Positions 14,733 to 24,062 of a DNA stretch of 46,523 nucleotides are shown in pieces. The position numbers were made by a program, and so were the translations under genes. The stretch is from the NCBI RefSeq assembly GCF_000876205.1, contig NZ_AWTT01000010.1, positions 1 through 46,523 of the forward strand, written 5' to 3'. Each line of letters starts with the position of its first letter. The stretch's first letter is position 1. Source of the DNA: Paucilactobacillus wasatchensis. Its GTDB lineage: Bacteria; Bacillota; Bacilli; Lactobacillales; Lactobacillaceae. A model generated the notes under the pieces. It ran no database searches. It was given only the letters and a program-made list of their open reading frames with translations, and was not told the DNA's origin.

Positions 14733-17396
14733 ATGAAACAGCTATTTTATAATCAATCAATTGAGCAGGTGTTTGAATCCGTTGACACTAACCAAGAAGG
14801 ACTGACACAACAAGCAGTTCAGACCAAAAGAAGTCAGTTTGGTACAAATGAATTAGAACAAAAACGGCAAACATCTCTACTTGAAAAATTTCTCAATCAA
14901 TTTAAAGATTTGATGATTATTGTGTTGATGGTAGCGGCATTGATAGCGGCATTTTCTGGTGAACTAGTTGACGCTATTATCATTATGTTGGTGGTTATCT
15001 TAAACGCTTTGTTCGGCGTTTTTCAGGAAGCTAAAGCAGAAAATGCCATTAACGCTTTAAAAGAAATGTCAGCACCAGATGCACATGTGCGTCGTGATGG
15101 GCAGGTAATAACTGTTAAAAGTGATGAACTGGTACCGGGTGATATCGTGTTATTAGAAGCAGGAGACATTGTGCCGGCTGATTTACGGCTAATTGAAGGT
15201 GCCGCTTTAAAAATCGAAGAGGCTGCATTGACGGGTGAATCTGTTGCTACGGAAAAACAGTTCCAGCAGTTAGCCGATGACACGCTTGGTATTGGCGATC
15301 GTTCAAATATGGCGTATATGAATACCAATGTAACGTATGGCCGAGCAACTGGTGTGGTTGTGGCCACTGGAATGCAAACAGAGATGGGCCGCATTGCGGG
15401 GATGCTTAATAAGACCGCCGAATCGCAAACACCACTCCAAGCAAACTTGCAACAGTTAGGCAAAATGCTAACGATTTTAATTCTAATTATTGCAGCAGTT
15501 GTGTTTGTAATTGGTTTAATTCGTGGACAAGAAACGCTGCTCAATATGTTGCTCACTGCAATTTCACTGGCAGTAGCAGCAATTCCTGAAGGTCTACCAG
15601 CAATTGTAACGATCACATTAGCCCTGGGAACACAACGAATGGTAAAGCGGCATGCATTAATTCGAAAATTACCAGCGGTTGAAACCTTGGGTAGTACTGA
15701 TGTGATTGCCTCTGATAAAACCGGTACGTTAACTCAAAATAAAATGACGGTTGAGCGTTTATATACTAATGATCAAGTAATTGAAGCAACTTCGAAGCAT
15801 GATAACACAACTGAATTATTAACCAAAATCATGAGTTTGGCCAATGATACCAAGCAAACACCAGATGGGCTCCAAGGGGATCCAACAGAAACGGCACTGG
15901 TTCAGTTTGCCATTGATCATAACGCAGTTGTTGACAAGGTAATTGCTGATAATCAACGAGTTGCTGAAATTCCATTTGACTCGGAACGCAAGTTGATGAC
16001 TACGATTAATCAATCTAGTGATGGTTTTTTTGCGGCAAGTAAGGGTGCACCAGATGTATTATTGGAGCGGGCTTCTAAGATCGAAATCAATGGAGATATT
16101 CAACCATTAAGCGATCAGGTGCGTCAGCAAATTTTGGCGCAAAATCACGAATTAGCCAAGCAGGCATTGCGTGTATTGGCATTTGCATACAAGCCACTGG
16201 ATAGCGTACCAGCTGAACCGACCAGCGCGGCAATTGAAAATGATATGATTTTCGTGGGCCTAACTGGGATGATTGATCCAGAACGACCAGAGGCAGCCGA
16301 ATCAGTTGCAAAAGCGCATCAAGCTGGCATCAAGACGGTGATGATTACTGGCGATCACCGCGACACAGCCCAGGCAATTGCCACGCGGTTGGGTATTTTG
16401 ACGCCAGATGATGAGGATGCGGTGATTACTGGTGCTCAACTAGACGAACAAGATGATGCGACATTTGCTAAAAATGTTAAACGTTATCGGGTATATGCGC
16501 GAGTGGCTCCTGAACATAAGGTCCGAATTGTCAAAGCTTGGCAAAAACATGGCAAGGTTGTTGCCATGACGGGCGACGGTGTGAACGATGCACCGGCGTT
16601 AAAAACAGCTGATATTGGTGTTGGCATGGGGATTACGGGTACCGAGGTTTCAAAGGGTGCCAGTGAAATGGTGTTGGCCGACGATAACTTTGCCACGATT
16701 GTAGTTGCGGTTGAAGAAGGTCGAAAGGTGTTTGCCAATATTCAAAAATCGGTTCAGTATTTACTTTCGGCCAATTTAGGCGAAGTATTAACTCTATTTA
16801 TGATGACTCTGCTTGGCTGGCAAATTTTGGCGCCGGTGCAAATTTTATGGATTAATTTGGTGACAGATACATTTCCGGCGATTGCACTAGGAGTTGAGCC
16901 GACTGAAAAAAACATTATGAAACGGCCGCCACGGGGACGTAAGTCTAATTTTCTTTCGGGTGGAGTTTTCTCCAGCATCATCTATCAGGGAATTTTGGAA
17001 GGATTGCTGACATTGGGCGTTTATGCATATGCATTGTGGCAACCGTTGCACAATACAGATGCACAAATTCATGCGGACGCACTGACAATGGCGTTTGCAA
17101 CATTAGGATTAATTCAGCTATTCCATGCGTTTAACTCGAAGTCAATTCACCAATCACTCTTTACGGTTGGGTTTTGGAAGAATAAATATTTTAATCTAGC
17201 GATTTTGGTGGCGTTCTTGTTGCTAGCAATGACAATTTGGTTACCAGGATTCAACCAATTATTCCATGTTACCCACTTAGAATTAAGCCAGTGGAGAGCC
17301 GTGGCGGTCGCAGGCGCACTGATGATTGCAATTGTTGAAATTGTTAAGCTGATTCAACGTAAATTGTGGTATCAGAATGCGAAGAACGACGATTAA
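14733..17396 (+). CDS. P-type cation-exporting ATPase (PMCA-type), probably Mn2+/Ca2+
   Basis: The 887-aa P2-type ATPase has all key motifs: TGES (167-170, actuator), PEGLPA in membrane segment 4 (285-290), DKTGTLT (phosphorylated Asp328), MITGDHRDTA and TGDGVNDAPALK. The hydrophobic segments suit ten membrane helices. By sequence it would be called a calcium pump, but the yybP-ykoY riboswitch directly upstream points to Mn2+ export, as shown for YoaB of Lactococcus and MgtA of pneumococcus. The ATG at 14733 follows GAGGAGG. A monocistronic unit is likely. Confidence 0.9.
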   Translation: MKQLFYNQSIEQVFESVDTNQEGLTQQAVQTKRSQFGTNELEQKRQTSLLEKFLNQFKDLMIIVLMVAALIAAFSGELVDAIIIMLVVILNALFGVFQEAKAENAINALKEMSAPDAHVRRDGQVITVKSDELVPGDIVLLEAGDIVPADLRLIEGAALKIEEAALTGESVATEKQFQQLADDTLGIGDRSNMAYMNTNVTYGRATGVVVATGMQTEMGRIAGMLNKTAESQTPLQANLQQLGKMLTILILIIAAVVFVIGLIRGQETLLNMLLTAISLAVAAIPEGLPAIVTITLALGTQRMVKRHALIRKLPAVETLGSTDVIASDKTGTLTQNKMTVERLYTNDQVIEATSKHDNTTELLTKIMSLANDTKQTPDGLQGDPTETALVQFAIDHNAVVDKVIADNQRVAEIPFDSERKLMTTINQSSDGFFAASKGAPDVLLERASKIEINGDIQPLSDQVRQQILAQNHELAKQALRVLAFAYKPLDSVPAEPTSAAIENDMIFVGLTGMIDPERPEAAESVAKAHQAGIKTVMITGDHRDTAQAIATRLGILTPDDEDAVITGAQLDEQDDATFAKNVKRYRVYARVAPEHKVRIVKAWQKHGKVVAMTGDGVNDAPALKTADIGVGMGITGTEVSKGASEMVLADDNFATIVVAVEEGRKVFANIQKSVQYLLSANLGEVLTLFMMTLLGWQILAPVQILWINLVTDTFPAIALGVEPTEKNIMKRPPRGRKSNFLSGGVFSSIIYQGILEGLLTLGVYAYALWQPLHNTDAQIHADALTMAFATLGLIQLFHAFNSKSIHQSLFTVGFWKNKYFNLAILVAFLLLAMTIWLPGFNQLFHVTHLELSQWRAVAVAGALMIAIVEIVKLIQRKLWYQNAKNDD

Positions 17397-17461
17397 GAAT
17401 CCTCAAAATTAAAAATGATAATTAAGAAAAAATTACTTTCTTCTCAGCGGCGGTTGTTTAG

Positions 17462-17526
17462 TGTTAAAATTGAAACGTTGATGAACGAGACCAGAACAAG
17501 GGATATTGTCATGTTCTGGTCTATTT
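17462..17526 (+). promoter_or_regulatory. Extended -10 promoter followed at once by a terminator-like hairpin, upstream of tex
   Basis: TGTTAAAAT (17462-17470) resembles an extended -10. From about 17489 an 11-bp stem, AGACCAGAACA with TGTTCTGGTCT, is followed by ATTTTT and then the tex ribosome site. The hairpin may simply end the ATPase transcript, but its place after a promoter-like element also allows attenuation of tex. Confidence 0.5.
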
Positions 17527-17547
17527 TTATGAGGAGTATTGATATAT

Positions 17548-19740
17548 ATGAGTGAACAAGTCACTACATTAGTTAAAAAGAATCTACCCGATATTGCTAC
17601 CCGTCAAGTTGATGCAGTACTGAGTTTGCTGGACGAAGGTAATACGATTCCATTTATTGCCCGGTATCGAAAAGAAATGACGGGTAGTTTGGATGAGGTC
17701 CAAATTCTAGCAATTCAGGATGAATTCAAACGAGTTACTGCATTGCAAGAGCGAAAAACCGCAGTGCTTAAGAGCATTACTGAGCAAGGTCAGTTATCGG
17801 CGCAGTTACAAGCCCAAATTAACCAAGCGGAAAAATTGCAGGATGTCGAAGATCTATATTTACCATACAAGCAAAAACGGCAAACCAAGGCAATGATTGC
17901 CAAGCAACATGGTCTTGAACCACTGGCTAATTGGCTATTATCGTTTCCAACAACTGACTTAACAGAGCAGGCCCAAAAATATATTAATCTGGCAAATGAA
18001 TTACCAGATACTGAAACTGTTTTAGCTGGCGCACACGAAATTTTGGCTGAGGCTTTCAGCGAGATTGCGGCAGTTAGAAACTGGATCAGAAATTTTTCCA
18101 CCCAACATGGAACTTTAGTAACAAAGGTCAAAACAAATGGTAAAAGCCTTGATGAGCTCGGCGTTTACCAACAATATTATGAGTTTGAAACGGCTGTCAG
18201 TAAGCTAAATTCATACCGTGTCTTAGCGATTAATCGTGGTGAAAAAGAGAAGGTAATTAATGTTAAAGTGCAGATCGATGCTGAGCCGATTAATAATTAC
18301 TTACATTTTCGCCTAATTGGTCAACATCCAAATACTAACGCCACTGAATTTATTCAAGCAGCGTATGTAGACGCGTATAAGCGGTTTATTGCACCAGCTA
18401 TTGAGCGCGAAATTCGGCATGAGTTGACTGAGTCAGCGCAAACACAGGCGATCAAAGTTTTTGGCCAGAATTTGTATAATTTATTAATGCAAGCGCCAAT
18501 GAAAGGTAAAGTTGTGCTAGGATTTGATCCTGCTTACCGGACCGGTTGTAAATTAGCTGTGATTGATGAAAATGGAAAATTCTTGACCAAAACAGTGATC
18601 TACCCACATAAGCCAGCTTCCGAAGCTAAACGGGTAGCTGCGCAACCCGAGTTAATCGATTTAATTGAGAAGTATCAAGTTGAGATGATTGCAATTGGCA
18701 ACGGAACGGCTAGCCGTGAATCCGAACAGTTTGTGGCGGATACTTTAACCAAAATTAAACGTCCAGTATATTATGTCATCGTTAATGAAGCTGGTGCCTC
18801 AGTTTATTCAGCTAGTCAAGCAGCTCGTGATGAGTTTCCCGATTTACATGTTGAACAGCGAAGTGCCATCAGTATTGGCCGTCGCCTGCAAGATCCACTG
18901 GCTGAGTTAGTTAAAATTAATCCAGAGTCAGTTGGGGTGGGCCAATACCAACATGATTTACCCAAAAAAGATTTAAGCGGTGAACTCGATGCGGTTGTTG
19001 AACGAGCTGTAAACCGGGTGGGTGTAAACCTGAACACAGCAAGTTATCAGTTATTGGCACACATTTCAGGTTTATCAAACACAATTGCTACTAACATTGT
19101 TAAATATAGGGACGAAAATGGACGTTATGACAGTCGCAGTCAGCTCAAAAAGGTTCCACGATTGGGACCAAAAGCATTCGAACAGGCAGTTGGCTTTTTG
19201 CGCATTGTTGACGGTAAAAATCCGCTGGACAATACTGATATTCATCCTGAAAGCTATCCAGTGGCAAAACTAGTCTTGACAGAGGCGGGGGTTAAACCGG
19301 GCCAATTAGGTGATGAACAAAGTAAGCAAAAAATCAGCAGTCTTAATTTCAAACCAATTTTAGTTGAGCAGTCAATTGGTGTTGAAACGCTAAATGATAT
19401 CGTTGCAAGTTTGCAGGCGCCCGGACGAGATTTGCGAGATAATATGCCCGCGCCATTGTTGCGTAAGGATGTTCTGACAATGGAAGATTTAAAAGTGGGG
19501 ATGAAGTTGCAGGGAACTGTGCGCAATGTGGTTGATTTTGGTGCATTTGTTGATATTGGCGTTAAGCATGATGGCTTAGTCCATGTATCCAAATTAAGCC
19601 ATCGGTTTGTTAGTGACCCGAAAAAAGTGGTGGCAGTTGGTGATATTGTCACAGTTTGGATTGACACGGTTGATTTGAATCGACAACGAATCCAACTGAC
19701 AATGGTCGATCCACAGGAAAGTGAACGAGATAGTGACTAA
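17548..19740 (+). CDS. tex: Tex-family RNA-binding transcription accessory protein
   Basis: The 730-aa cytoplasmic nucleic-acid-binding protein has the family's order of domains: N-terminal helical Tex domain, YqgF/RNase H-like fold (about 325-450, GFDPAYRTGCKLAVI), helix-hairpin-helix pair (about 490-560) and C-terminal S1 domain (about 650-722, GTVRNVVDFGAFVDIGVKHD). Tex affects transcription and fitness in several bacteria; the molecular mechanism is not firmly set. The ATG at 17548 is taken as the start because GAGGAG lies 12 bases upstream; TTG at 17539 is too close to it. The end overlaps the broken sprT-like gene. Confidence 0.93.
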   Translation: MSEQVTTLVKKNLPDIATRQVDAVLSLLDEGNTIPFIARYRKEMTGSLDEVQILAIQDEFKRVTALQERKTAVLKSITEQGQLSAQLQAQINQAEKLQDVEDLYLPYKQKRQTKAMIAKQHGLEPLANWLLSFPTTDLTEQAQKYINLANELPDTETVLAGAHEILAEAFSEIAAVRNWIRNFSTQHGTLVTKVKTNGKSLDELGVYQQYYEFETAVSKLNSYRVLAINRGEKEKVINVKVQIDAEPINNYLHFRLIGQHPNTNATEFIQAAYVDAYKRFIAPAIEREIRHELTESAQTQAIKVFGQNLYNLLMQAPMKGKVVLGFDPAYRTGCKLAVIDENGKFLTKTVIYPHKPASEAKRVAAQPELIDLIEKYQVEMIAIGNGTASRESEQFVADTLTKIKRPVYYVIVNEAGASVYSASQAARDEFPDLHVEQRSAISIGRRLQDPLAELVKINPESVGVGQYQHDLPKKDLSGELDAVVERAVNRVGVNLNTASYQLLAHISGLSNTIATNIVKYRDENGRYDSRSQLKKVPRLGPKAFEQAVGFLRIVDGKNPLDNTDIHPESYPVAKLVLTEAGVKPGQLGDEQSKQKISSLNFKPILVEQSIGVETLNDIVASLQAPGRDLRDNMPAPLLRKDVLTMEDLKVGMKLQGTVRNVVDFGAFVDIGVKHDGLVHVSKLSHRFVSDPKKVVAVGDIVTVWIDTVDLNRQRIQLTMVDPQESERDSD

Positions 19741-20191
19741 TGAGCAATTACAAAATTTAACCCAGTAATGGTCACAGGATTATTTTCAGCGACCATTTAA
19801 ACATCAGGTATATTTCAATCGTCGATTGCAGACAACTGGTGGGCGCTACCATCCACAGGACCATCATATTGATATCAATCCTAAAATGTTGGACGAATTT
19901 GATGTGGACAATTTACGCCAAGTGGTACTACATGAGCTATGTCACTATCATTTGCATCTTAATGGGCAAGACTATCACCATCGCAGTCATGCATTTAAGG
20001 TGTTGTTACAACAAGTTGGTGGTAAAAGATATGCTCCAACGACGAGTGCTCGACGAATAAGTAGTGCCAATAGATTAATTTATCAGTGTACCAAATGCCA
20101 GGCAATTATCAGCCGGAAACAACATTTTAATACAGTCCGGTACGTTTGTGCCCGGTGTGGCGGTCATTTTAAATTAATTTCAACTAGTTAA
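19733..20191 (+). pseudogene. SprT-like zinc metallopeptidase gene, interrupted by an in-frame TAA
   Basis: Reading from GTG at 19733, which overlaps the tex stop, gives an N-terminus typical of SprT-like proteins. It is stopped at codon 12 by TAA (19766-19768). The same frame then runs open through the family's core: PFKHQVYFNRRLQTTGGRY, the HELCHYH zinc motif (HExxH) and two C-terminal CxxC pairs (CTKC, CARC). Only the one stop breaks an otherwise normal protein of about 151 residues. A shorter product from TTG at 19826 (121 aa) is possible but would lose the start of the fold. It could be a real nonsense mutation or a sequencing error. Confidence 0.75.
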
Positions 20192-20239
20192 AAACTAGTT
20201 GCGACCTGGTTCGATCAAGCTACCAGGATATTTTTGGTG

Positions 20240-20268
20240 TTGTCATCAGCGCGATAATTTGCTATGAT
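20240..20268 (+). promoter_or_regulatory. Promoter of tRNA-Leu
   Basis: TTGTCA (20240-20245) and TATGAT (20263-20268) have exactly 17 bases between them, and the tRNA begins 14 bases later. Confidence 0.75.
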
Positions 20269-20281
20269 ATTATTCGTTGAT

Positions 20282-20367
20282 GCGGCCGTGGCGGAACTGG
20301 CAGACGCGCAAGATTAAGGATCTTGTGGTCAATTATGACCGTGGAGGTTCAAGTCCTCTCAGCCGCA
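20282..20367 (+). tRNA. tRNA-Leu (anticodon AAG)
   Basis: This is an 86-nt class II tRNA with stem CAAGA/TCTTG around TTAAGGA, placing AAG at 20316-20318 (A34 expected to become inosine), and a long variable arm. The acceptor stem contains one C-A opposition (tRNA positions 6 and 67); the other six pairs are standard. Confidence 0.93.
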
Positions 20368-20375
20368 TTTTAAAA

Positions 20376-20429
20376 GAGTGGGAAATAAGACGTTAAGGTT
20401 CTCAGAACCTGCCTTATTTCCCACATTTT
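20376..20429 (+). terminator. Terminator of tRNA-Leu
   Basis: A strong 12-bp outer stem GTGGGAAATAAG with CTTATTTCCCAC and an inner AGGTTCTCAGAACCT hairpin are followed by ATTTTTG. A second short inverted repeat, GGAAAAA-ATA-TTTTTCC, lies at about 20462-20478 after a repeated TTAAAAGAGTGG. Confidence 0.85.
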
Positions 20430-20597
20430 TGTTGTTCAGACATCAAATAAATTAAAAGAGTGGAAAAAATATTTTTCCTTAACCAGTGATCCATTTTGCA
20501 AAGTTAAAGGTGCGATTAACATCGAGCATAATCACTAGTAATTTAACGGCCGCTGAATTAAAATAAAATGGTTAAAATATGAAAGTGAGCGAAAAAA

Positions 20598-21575
20598 ATG
20601 ACTTATTTTGCCAAGTTGACAACGACTGCCAGTTATTTACCAGAGCGGGTTGTCACTAATGAGGAATTAGCCCAGGTGATGCCCACAAGTGATGAATGGA
20701 TTGTGGCACATACTGGAATCAAGACGCGGCACTATGCCCAAAATGATGAAAATACTTCTGATTTAGCGACGGAGGTTGGTCGCAAACTGCTGCAAAAATC
20801 AAATTTATCAGCTGATCAAGTTGATTTACTAATTGTAACCACCATTACTCCTGATGCTTTGACCCCTGCGACAGCTAGTGTTGTACAAGGTAAACTGCAG
20901 GCCATAAATGCGATTGCTTTCGATGTTAGTGCTGCTTGTGCAGGTTTTGTGTTCGGCCTTAGCATTGCGGATAAAATGATGCGTAGCGGGCAGTACCGCC
21001 ATGCCATGGTAATTAGTGCAGAAGTTAACTCGAAAATGATGGATTTCACGGATCGAACTTCTACCGTGTTTTTTGGTGATGGCGCTGGGGGCGCATTATT
21101 AAGTCGCACAAATTCTTCAGATGAAGAATTTTTAATTGCAGAAAAACTGGCAACTGATGGCTCCCAGGCCCAAACAATTCATAGTGGCAGAATCAACCCG
21201 ATTACAGAAATTGCGAGCACCAATTATCCCACTGCCGATGCATTTTATCAGGATGGTCGTGCTGTGTTTGAGTTTGCCACAACGGCGGTTCCCAAGCAAA
21301 TTGAGCAATTACTAGCAGAGGCTAAGATAAAATTAGCTGATATTCGAATGGTTGTTTGTCACCAAGCTAATTTGAGGATCATTGAAACAATTTGTGCAAA
21401 ATTAAAAATGCCATTTGATAAATTTCCTCATACAGTAGAAAAATATGGCAACATGTCGTCAGCTGGCATTCCGGTAACACTGGATCGATTAGTTACATCA
21501 GCTAATCGGCAGCCAATCTTATTAAGTGGTTTCGGCGCTGGATTAAATTACGGTAGTATGTTAATCAGAATGTAG
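20598..21575 (+). CDS. fabH: 3-oxoacyl-ACP synthase III
   Basis: The 325-aa cytoplasmic enzyme starts fatty-acid synthesis by condensing an acyl-CoA with malonyl-ACP. The catalytic triad is visible: Cys114 in SAACAGF, His255 in CHQAN and Asn285 in GNMSSAG. The ATG at 20598 follows AAAGTGAGCG. It is the first gene of an operon with the four acetyl-CoA carboxylase subunits, two bases before accB, which pairs malonyl-CoA supply with the initiating condensing enzyme. No fabD, fabF, fabG or acpP is linked here. Confidence 0.94.
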   Translation: MTYFAKLTTTASYLPERVVTNEELAQVMPTSDEWIVAHTGIKTRHYAQNDENTSDLATEVGRKLLQKSNLSADQVDLLIVTTITPDALTPATASVVQGKLQAINAIAFDVSAACAGFVFGLSIADKMMRSGQYRHAMVISAEVNSKMMDFTDRTSTVFFGDGAGGALLSRTNSSDEEFLIAEKLATDGSQAQTIHSGRINPITEIASTNYPTADAFYQDGRAVFEFATTAVPKQIEQLLAEAKIKLADIRMVVCHQANLRIIETICAKLKMPFDKFPHTVEKYGNMSSAGIPVTLDRLVTSANRQPILLSGFGAGLNYGSMLIRM

Positions 21576-21583
21576 GGATGACA

Positions 21584-21958
21584 ATGAACGAAAAACAGAT
21601 TCAAACGTTAATCGAACAACTGGCGAAGTTCGATTTTGTACACGCCAAAATTAAAATTGATGAGTTTGAGCTAGATTTGGATCGCGACCAATTGGCTGCA
21701 CAGTCGCAACCAGAAGATGCCCAAATACAAACTATTAATAGTCCCATGATTGGTATTTTTCATACTAATGAACATCCGATTCAGGTCGGGTCTGTTATTA
21801 CACCGAAGACGGTTGTTGGTCAGATTGAAAGCATGAAATTGTTTAACGATATTAGTGCTTCAATGACAGGTAAAGTCGAGGCGGTATTATGTGAGGACGG
21901 GCAGGCGGTTGACTATGCACAACCGTTATTCAGAGTTATCCTAGGAGCGGCTGAATAA
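21584..21958 (+). CDS. accB: Acetyl-CoA carboxylase biotin carboxyl carrier protein
   Basis: The 124-aa protein has a variable N-terminal part (residues 1-45) and a C-terminal biotinyl domain with the attachment motif ESMKLF (Lys85), a common variant of EAMKM. It carries carboxybiotin between AccC and AccD-AccA. The ATG at 21584 gives a 6-base gap from AGGG and an MNEKQI start; the in-frame ATG at 21578 would add two residues. Its last base overlaps the accC ATG (ATG/TAATG arrangement), indicating coupled translation. Confidence 0.9.
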   Translation: MNEKQIQTLIEQLAKFDFVHAKIKIDEFELDLDRDQLAAQSQPEDAQIQTINSPMIGIFHTNEHPIQVGSVITPKTVVGQIESMKLFNDISASMTGKVEAVLCEDGQAVDYAQPLFRVILGAAE

Positions 21959-23289
21959 TGTTTAAAAAAATTTTGATTGCTAACCGTGGAGAAATTGCCT
22001 GTCGTATTATCCGTGCTTGTCAGCGGTTAAATATAACGACTGTGGCTGTTTATTCAACCGCAGATAAAGAGGCCTTATTTGTCAAACAAGCAGACGAGAC
22101 TTATTGCATTGGCCCTGCTGCAGCCAAAGATTCATATTTAAATCGAGAAACTATTTTGATGGCTGGCATAATTGCTAACGTGGATGCTATTCATCCGGGA
22201 TATGGTTTTTTAGCAGAGGATAGTTTATTTGCACAGATGTGCGCTCAATGTGATATTACCTGGCTTGGCCCAAGCGCTAAACTAATATCATTAATGGGAA
22301 ATAAATCGGCCGCCCGCAAGTTTGCAGCTGGTCGTGGCATTGCCATTATTCCTGGAACGTTTGTATTAAATGATGTTACACAAGCAAAGGTGGCTGCAAA
22401 TAAAATTGGTTATCCACTGCTCATCAAAGCAAGTCAAGGCGGTGGCGGTAAAGGTATTAGACAGGCTGATGATGAAAAACAATTGCTCAGTCAGCTAGTA
22501 ATCGCCAAACAAGAGGCAGAGTTTGCGTTTGATAATAGTGCTATTTATTTAGAAAAAGTCTTAGCAGATATTCGCCATATTGAGGTACAGGTGATTGGTG
22601 ATCAGGCAGGGACAATTCAAATTTTGGGTGACCGAGACTGTACTTTACAACATCGACGACAAAAAGTGGTTGAGGAAAGTCCTGCTTCATTTATCACTGA
22701 GGCACAGCGACGTGAACTGACTCAAACCGTTCATCAACTGTTAGATCACGTTGGTTATCAAGGATTAGGAACAGTTGAATTTTTATTTAGTCAGGACCGG
22801 TTCTATTTTCTCGAAATGAATACGCGCTTGCAGGTTGAACATGGCGTGACGGAAACAACCACTGGACTAGATATTGTACTGTTACAGTTGCAGTTGGCCG
22901 CTAACGAGGGTAAATTACCGGATTGTGTTCCGATGAGTGATGGTGTTGCAATTGAGTGTCGGCTCCAGTTAACGGGCACGGCTAAAATAAATCAACTGAC
23001 TAGTTTTAGTTTTCCAGACAGCATGCGCGTCGATACTGGCTACCAACAAGGTGATTATATTCCACCCTATTATGATGCATTGCTGGCGAAAATGATCATC
23101 AGTGCTGACACACGCACAGCTGCAATTGCCAAAATGAGTAAGGCACTGGCCGAAGTTGAGATTGATGGTGTGCCCAATAATTTGTCTCAATTGGAAGCTG
23201 TTGTTTCAAGCAATTGGTTTTTAAGTAATGAATTTTCAGTAACAACATTAGATGCGAGGAAAAAAGCAAATGAGTCAACAACCAACTAG
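21958..23289 (+). CDS. accC: Acetyl-CoA carboxylase, biotin carboxylase subunit
   Basis: The 443-aa ATP-grasp enzyme carboxylates biotin on AccB using bicarbonate and ATP. The conserved parts are KILIANRGEIACRI at the N-terminus, the glycine-rich KASQGGGGKGIR loop (about residues 158-169), and EMNTRLQVEHGVTE (about 286-299). The length is typical. It overlaps accB by one base and accD by 20 bases, so the operon is tightly packed. Confidence 0.95.
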   Translation: MFKKILIANRGEIACRIIRACQRLNITTVAVYSTADKEALFVKQADETYCIGPAAAKDSYLNRETILMAGIIANVDAIHPGYGFLAEDSLFAQMCAQCDITWLGPSAKLISLMGNKSAARKFAAGRGIAIIPGTFVLNDVTQAKVAANKIGYPLLIKASQGGGGKGIRQADDEKQLLSQLVIAKQEAEFAFDNSAIYLEKVLADIRHIEVQVIGDQAGTIQILGDRDCTLQHRRQKVVEESPASFITEAQRRELTQTVHQLLDHVGYQGLGTVEFLFSQDRFYFLEMNTRLQVEHGVTETTTGLDIVLLQLQLAANEGKLPDCVPMSDGVAIECRLQLTGTAKINQLTSFSFPDSMRVDTGYQQGDYIPPYYDALLAKMIISADTRTAAIAKMSKALAEVEIDGVPNNLSQLEAVVSSNWFLSNEFSVTTLDARKKANESTTN

Positions 23290-24058
23290 GGGAACCTGGA
23301 CTAAATGTCCTCATTGTGGGGGTCACGTCAATCAATTGGAGTGGGGCGAGTATTGTCAATGTCCACATTGCCATCAGTATTTGCGGTTAACAGCACAGCA
23401 ACGCCTAAAAATAACTGTTGATACGAATTCATTTGTGCCATTAGAGTTTCAACGAAAGACAAACAGTCAGCTACAGGTGCCTGGGTATGCTGAAAAGTTG
23501 ACGGAAAATCAGCAGCGAACGAAATTGAAAGAAGCAGTTCTTGCTGGCCAAGCAACAATCAATGGGGTATCACTAATGATTGGTGTGATGGATAGCCACT
23601 TCATGATGGGGACCTTAAATACTGAGGTTGGTCGGGTTATCAGGGTGCTTTATACGACGGCTAAACAACGAAAATTGCCATTGATCATGTTTATTGCATC
23701 CGGAGGTGCCAGAATGCAGGAGGGCATCTTTTCACTACTGCAGATGAATACCATCCTGATGGCTAAACGCGAATTTGATGCCACAAAGCAAGTATCAATT
23801 AGCGTGTTAACGGATCCGACAATGGGCGGGGTGTCAGCCAGTTTTGCATTTAAAAATGATCTTGTAATTGCCGAAAAAAATGCACAAATTGGCTTTGCTG
23901 GTCAACGGGTGATTAAGGCGACTTCAGCAGATAAACTGCCTGCTAATTTTCAAACGGCAGAGGATTTATTGCAACATGGATTGGTTGATGATGTTGTAGC
24001 ACGTGAGCATCTTCGAGGCTATTTAGCTACTTTACTGAAATTGCACCAGAGAGGTTAG
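23270..24058 (+). CDS. accD: Acetyl-CoA carboxylase carboxyltransferase, beta subunit
   Basis: The 262-aa protein has an N-terminal four-cysteine zinc ribbon (CPHC about residue 12 and CPHC about 29) and a crotonase-like carboxyltransferase core (FIASGGARMQEG, about 148-159). With AccA it transfers the carboxyl group to acetyl-CoA. The ATG at 23270 is chosen over 23252 because GAGG lies 12-15 bases upstream, and because it gives the usual short N-terminus before the zinc ribbon. It lies wholly within the fabH-acc operon. Confidence 0.93.
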   Translation: MSQQPTRGTWTKCPHCGGHVNQLEWGEYCQCPHCHQYLRLTAQQRLKITVDTNSFVPLEFQRKTNSQLQVPGYAEKLTENQQRTKLKEAVLAGQATINGVSLMIGVMDSHFMMGTLNTEVGRVIRVLYTTAKQRKLPLIMFIASGGARMQEGIFSLLQMNTILMAKREFDATKQVSISVLTDPTMGGVSASFAFKNDLVIAEKNAQIGFAGQRVIKATSADKLPANFQTAEDLLQHGLVDDVVAREHLRGYLATLLKLHQRG

Positions 24059-24062
24059 ATTG

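Noticed and set aside
17790-19667. Long minus-strand open frames inside tex and the P-type ATPase gene
   Set aside because: They are antisense shadows of strongly conserved plus-strand genes, with no ribosome sites and no recognisable domains.
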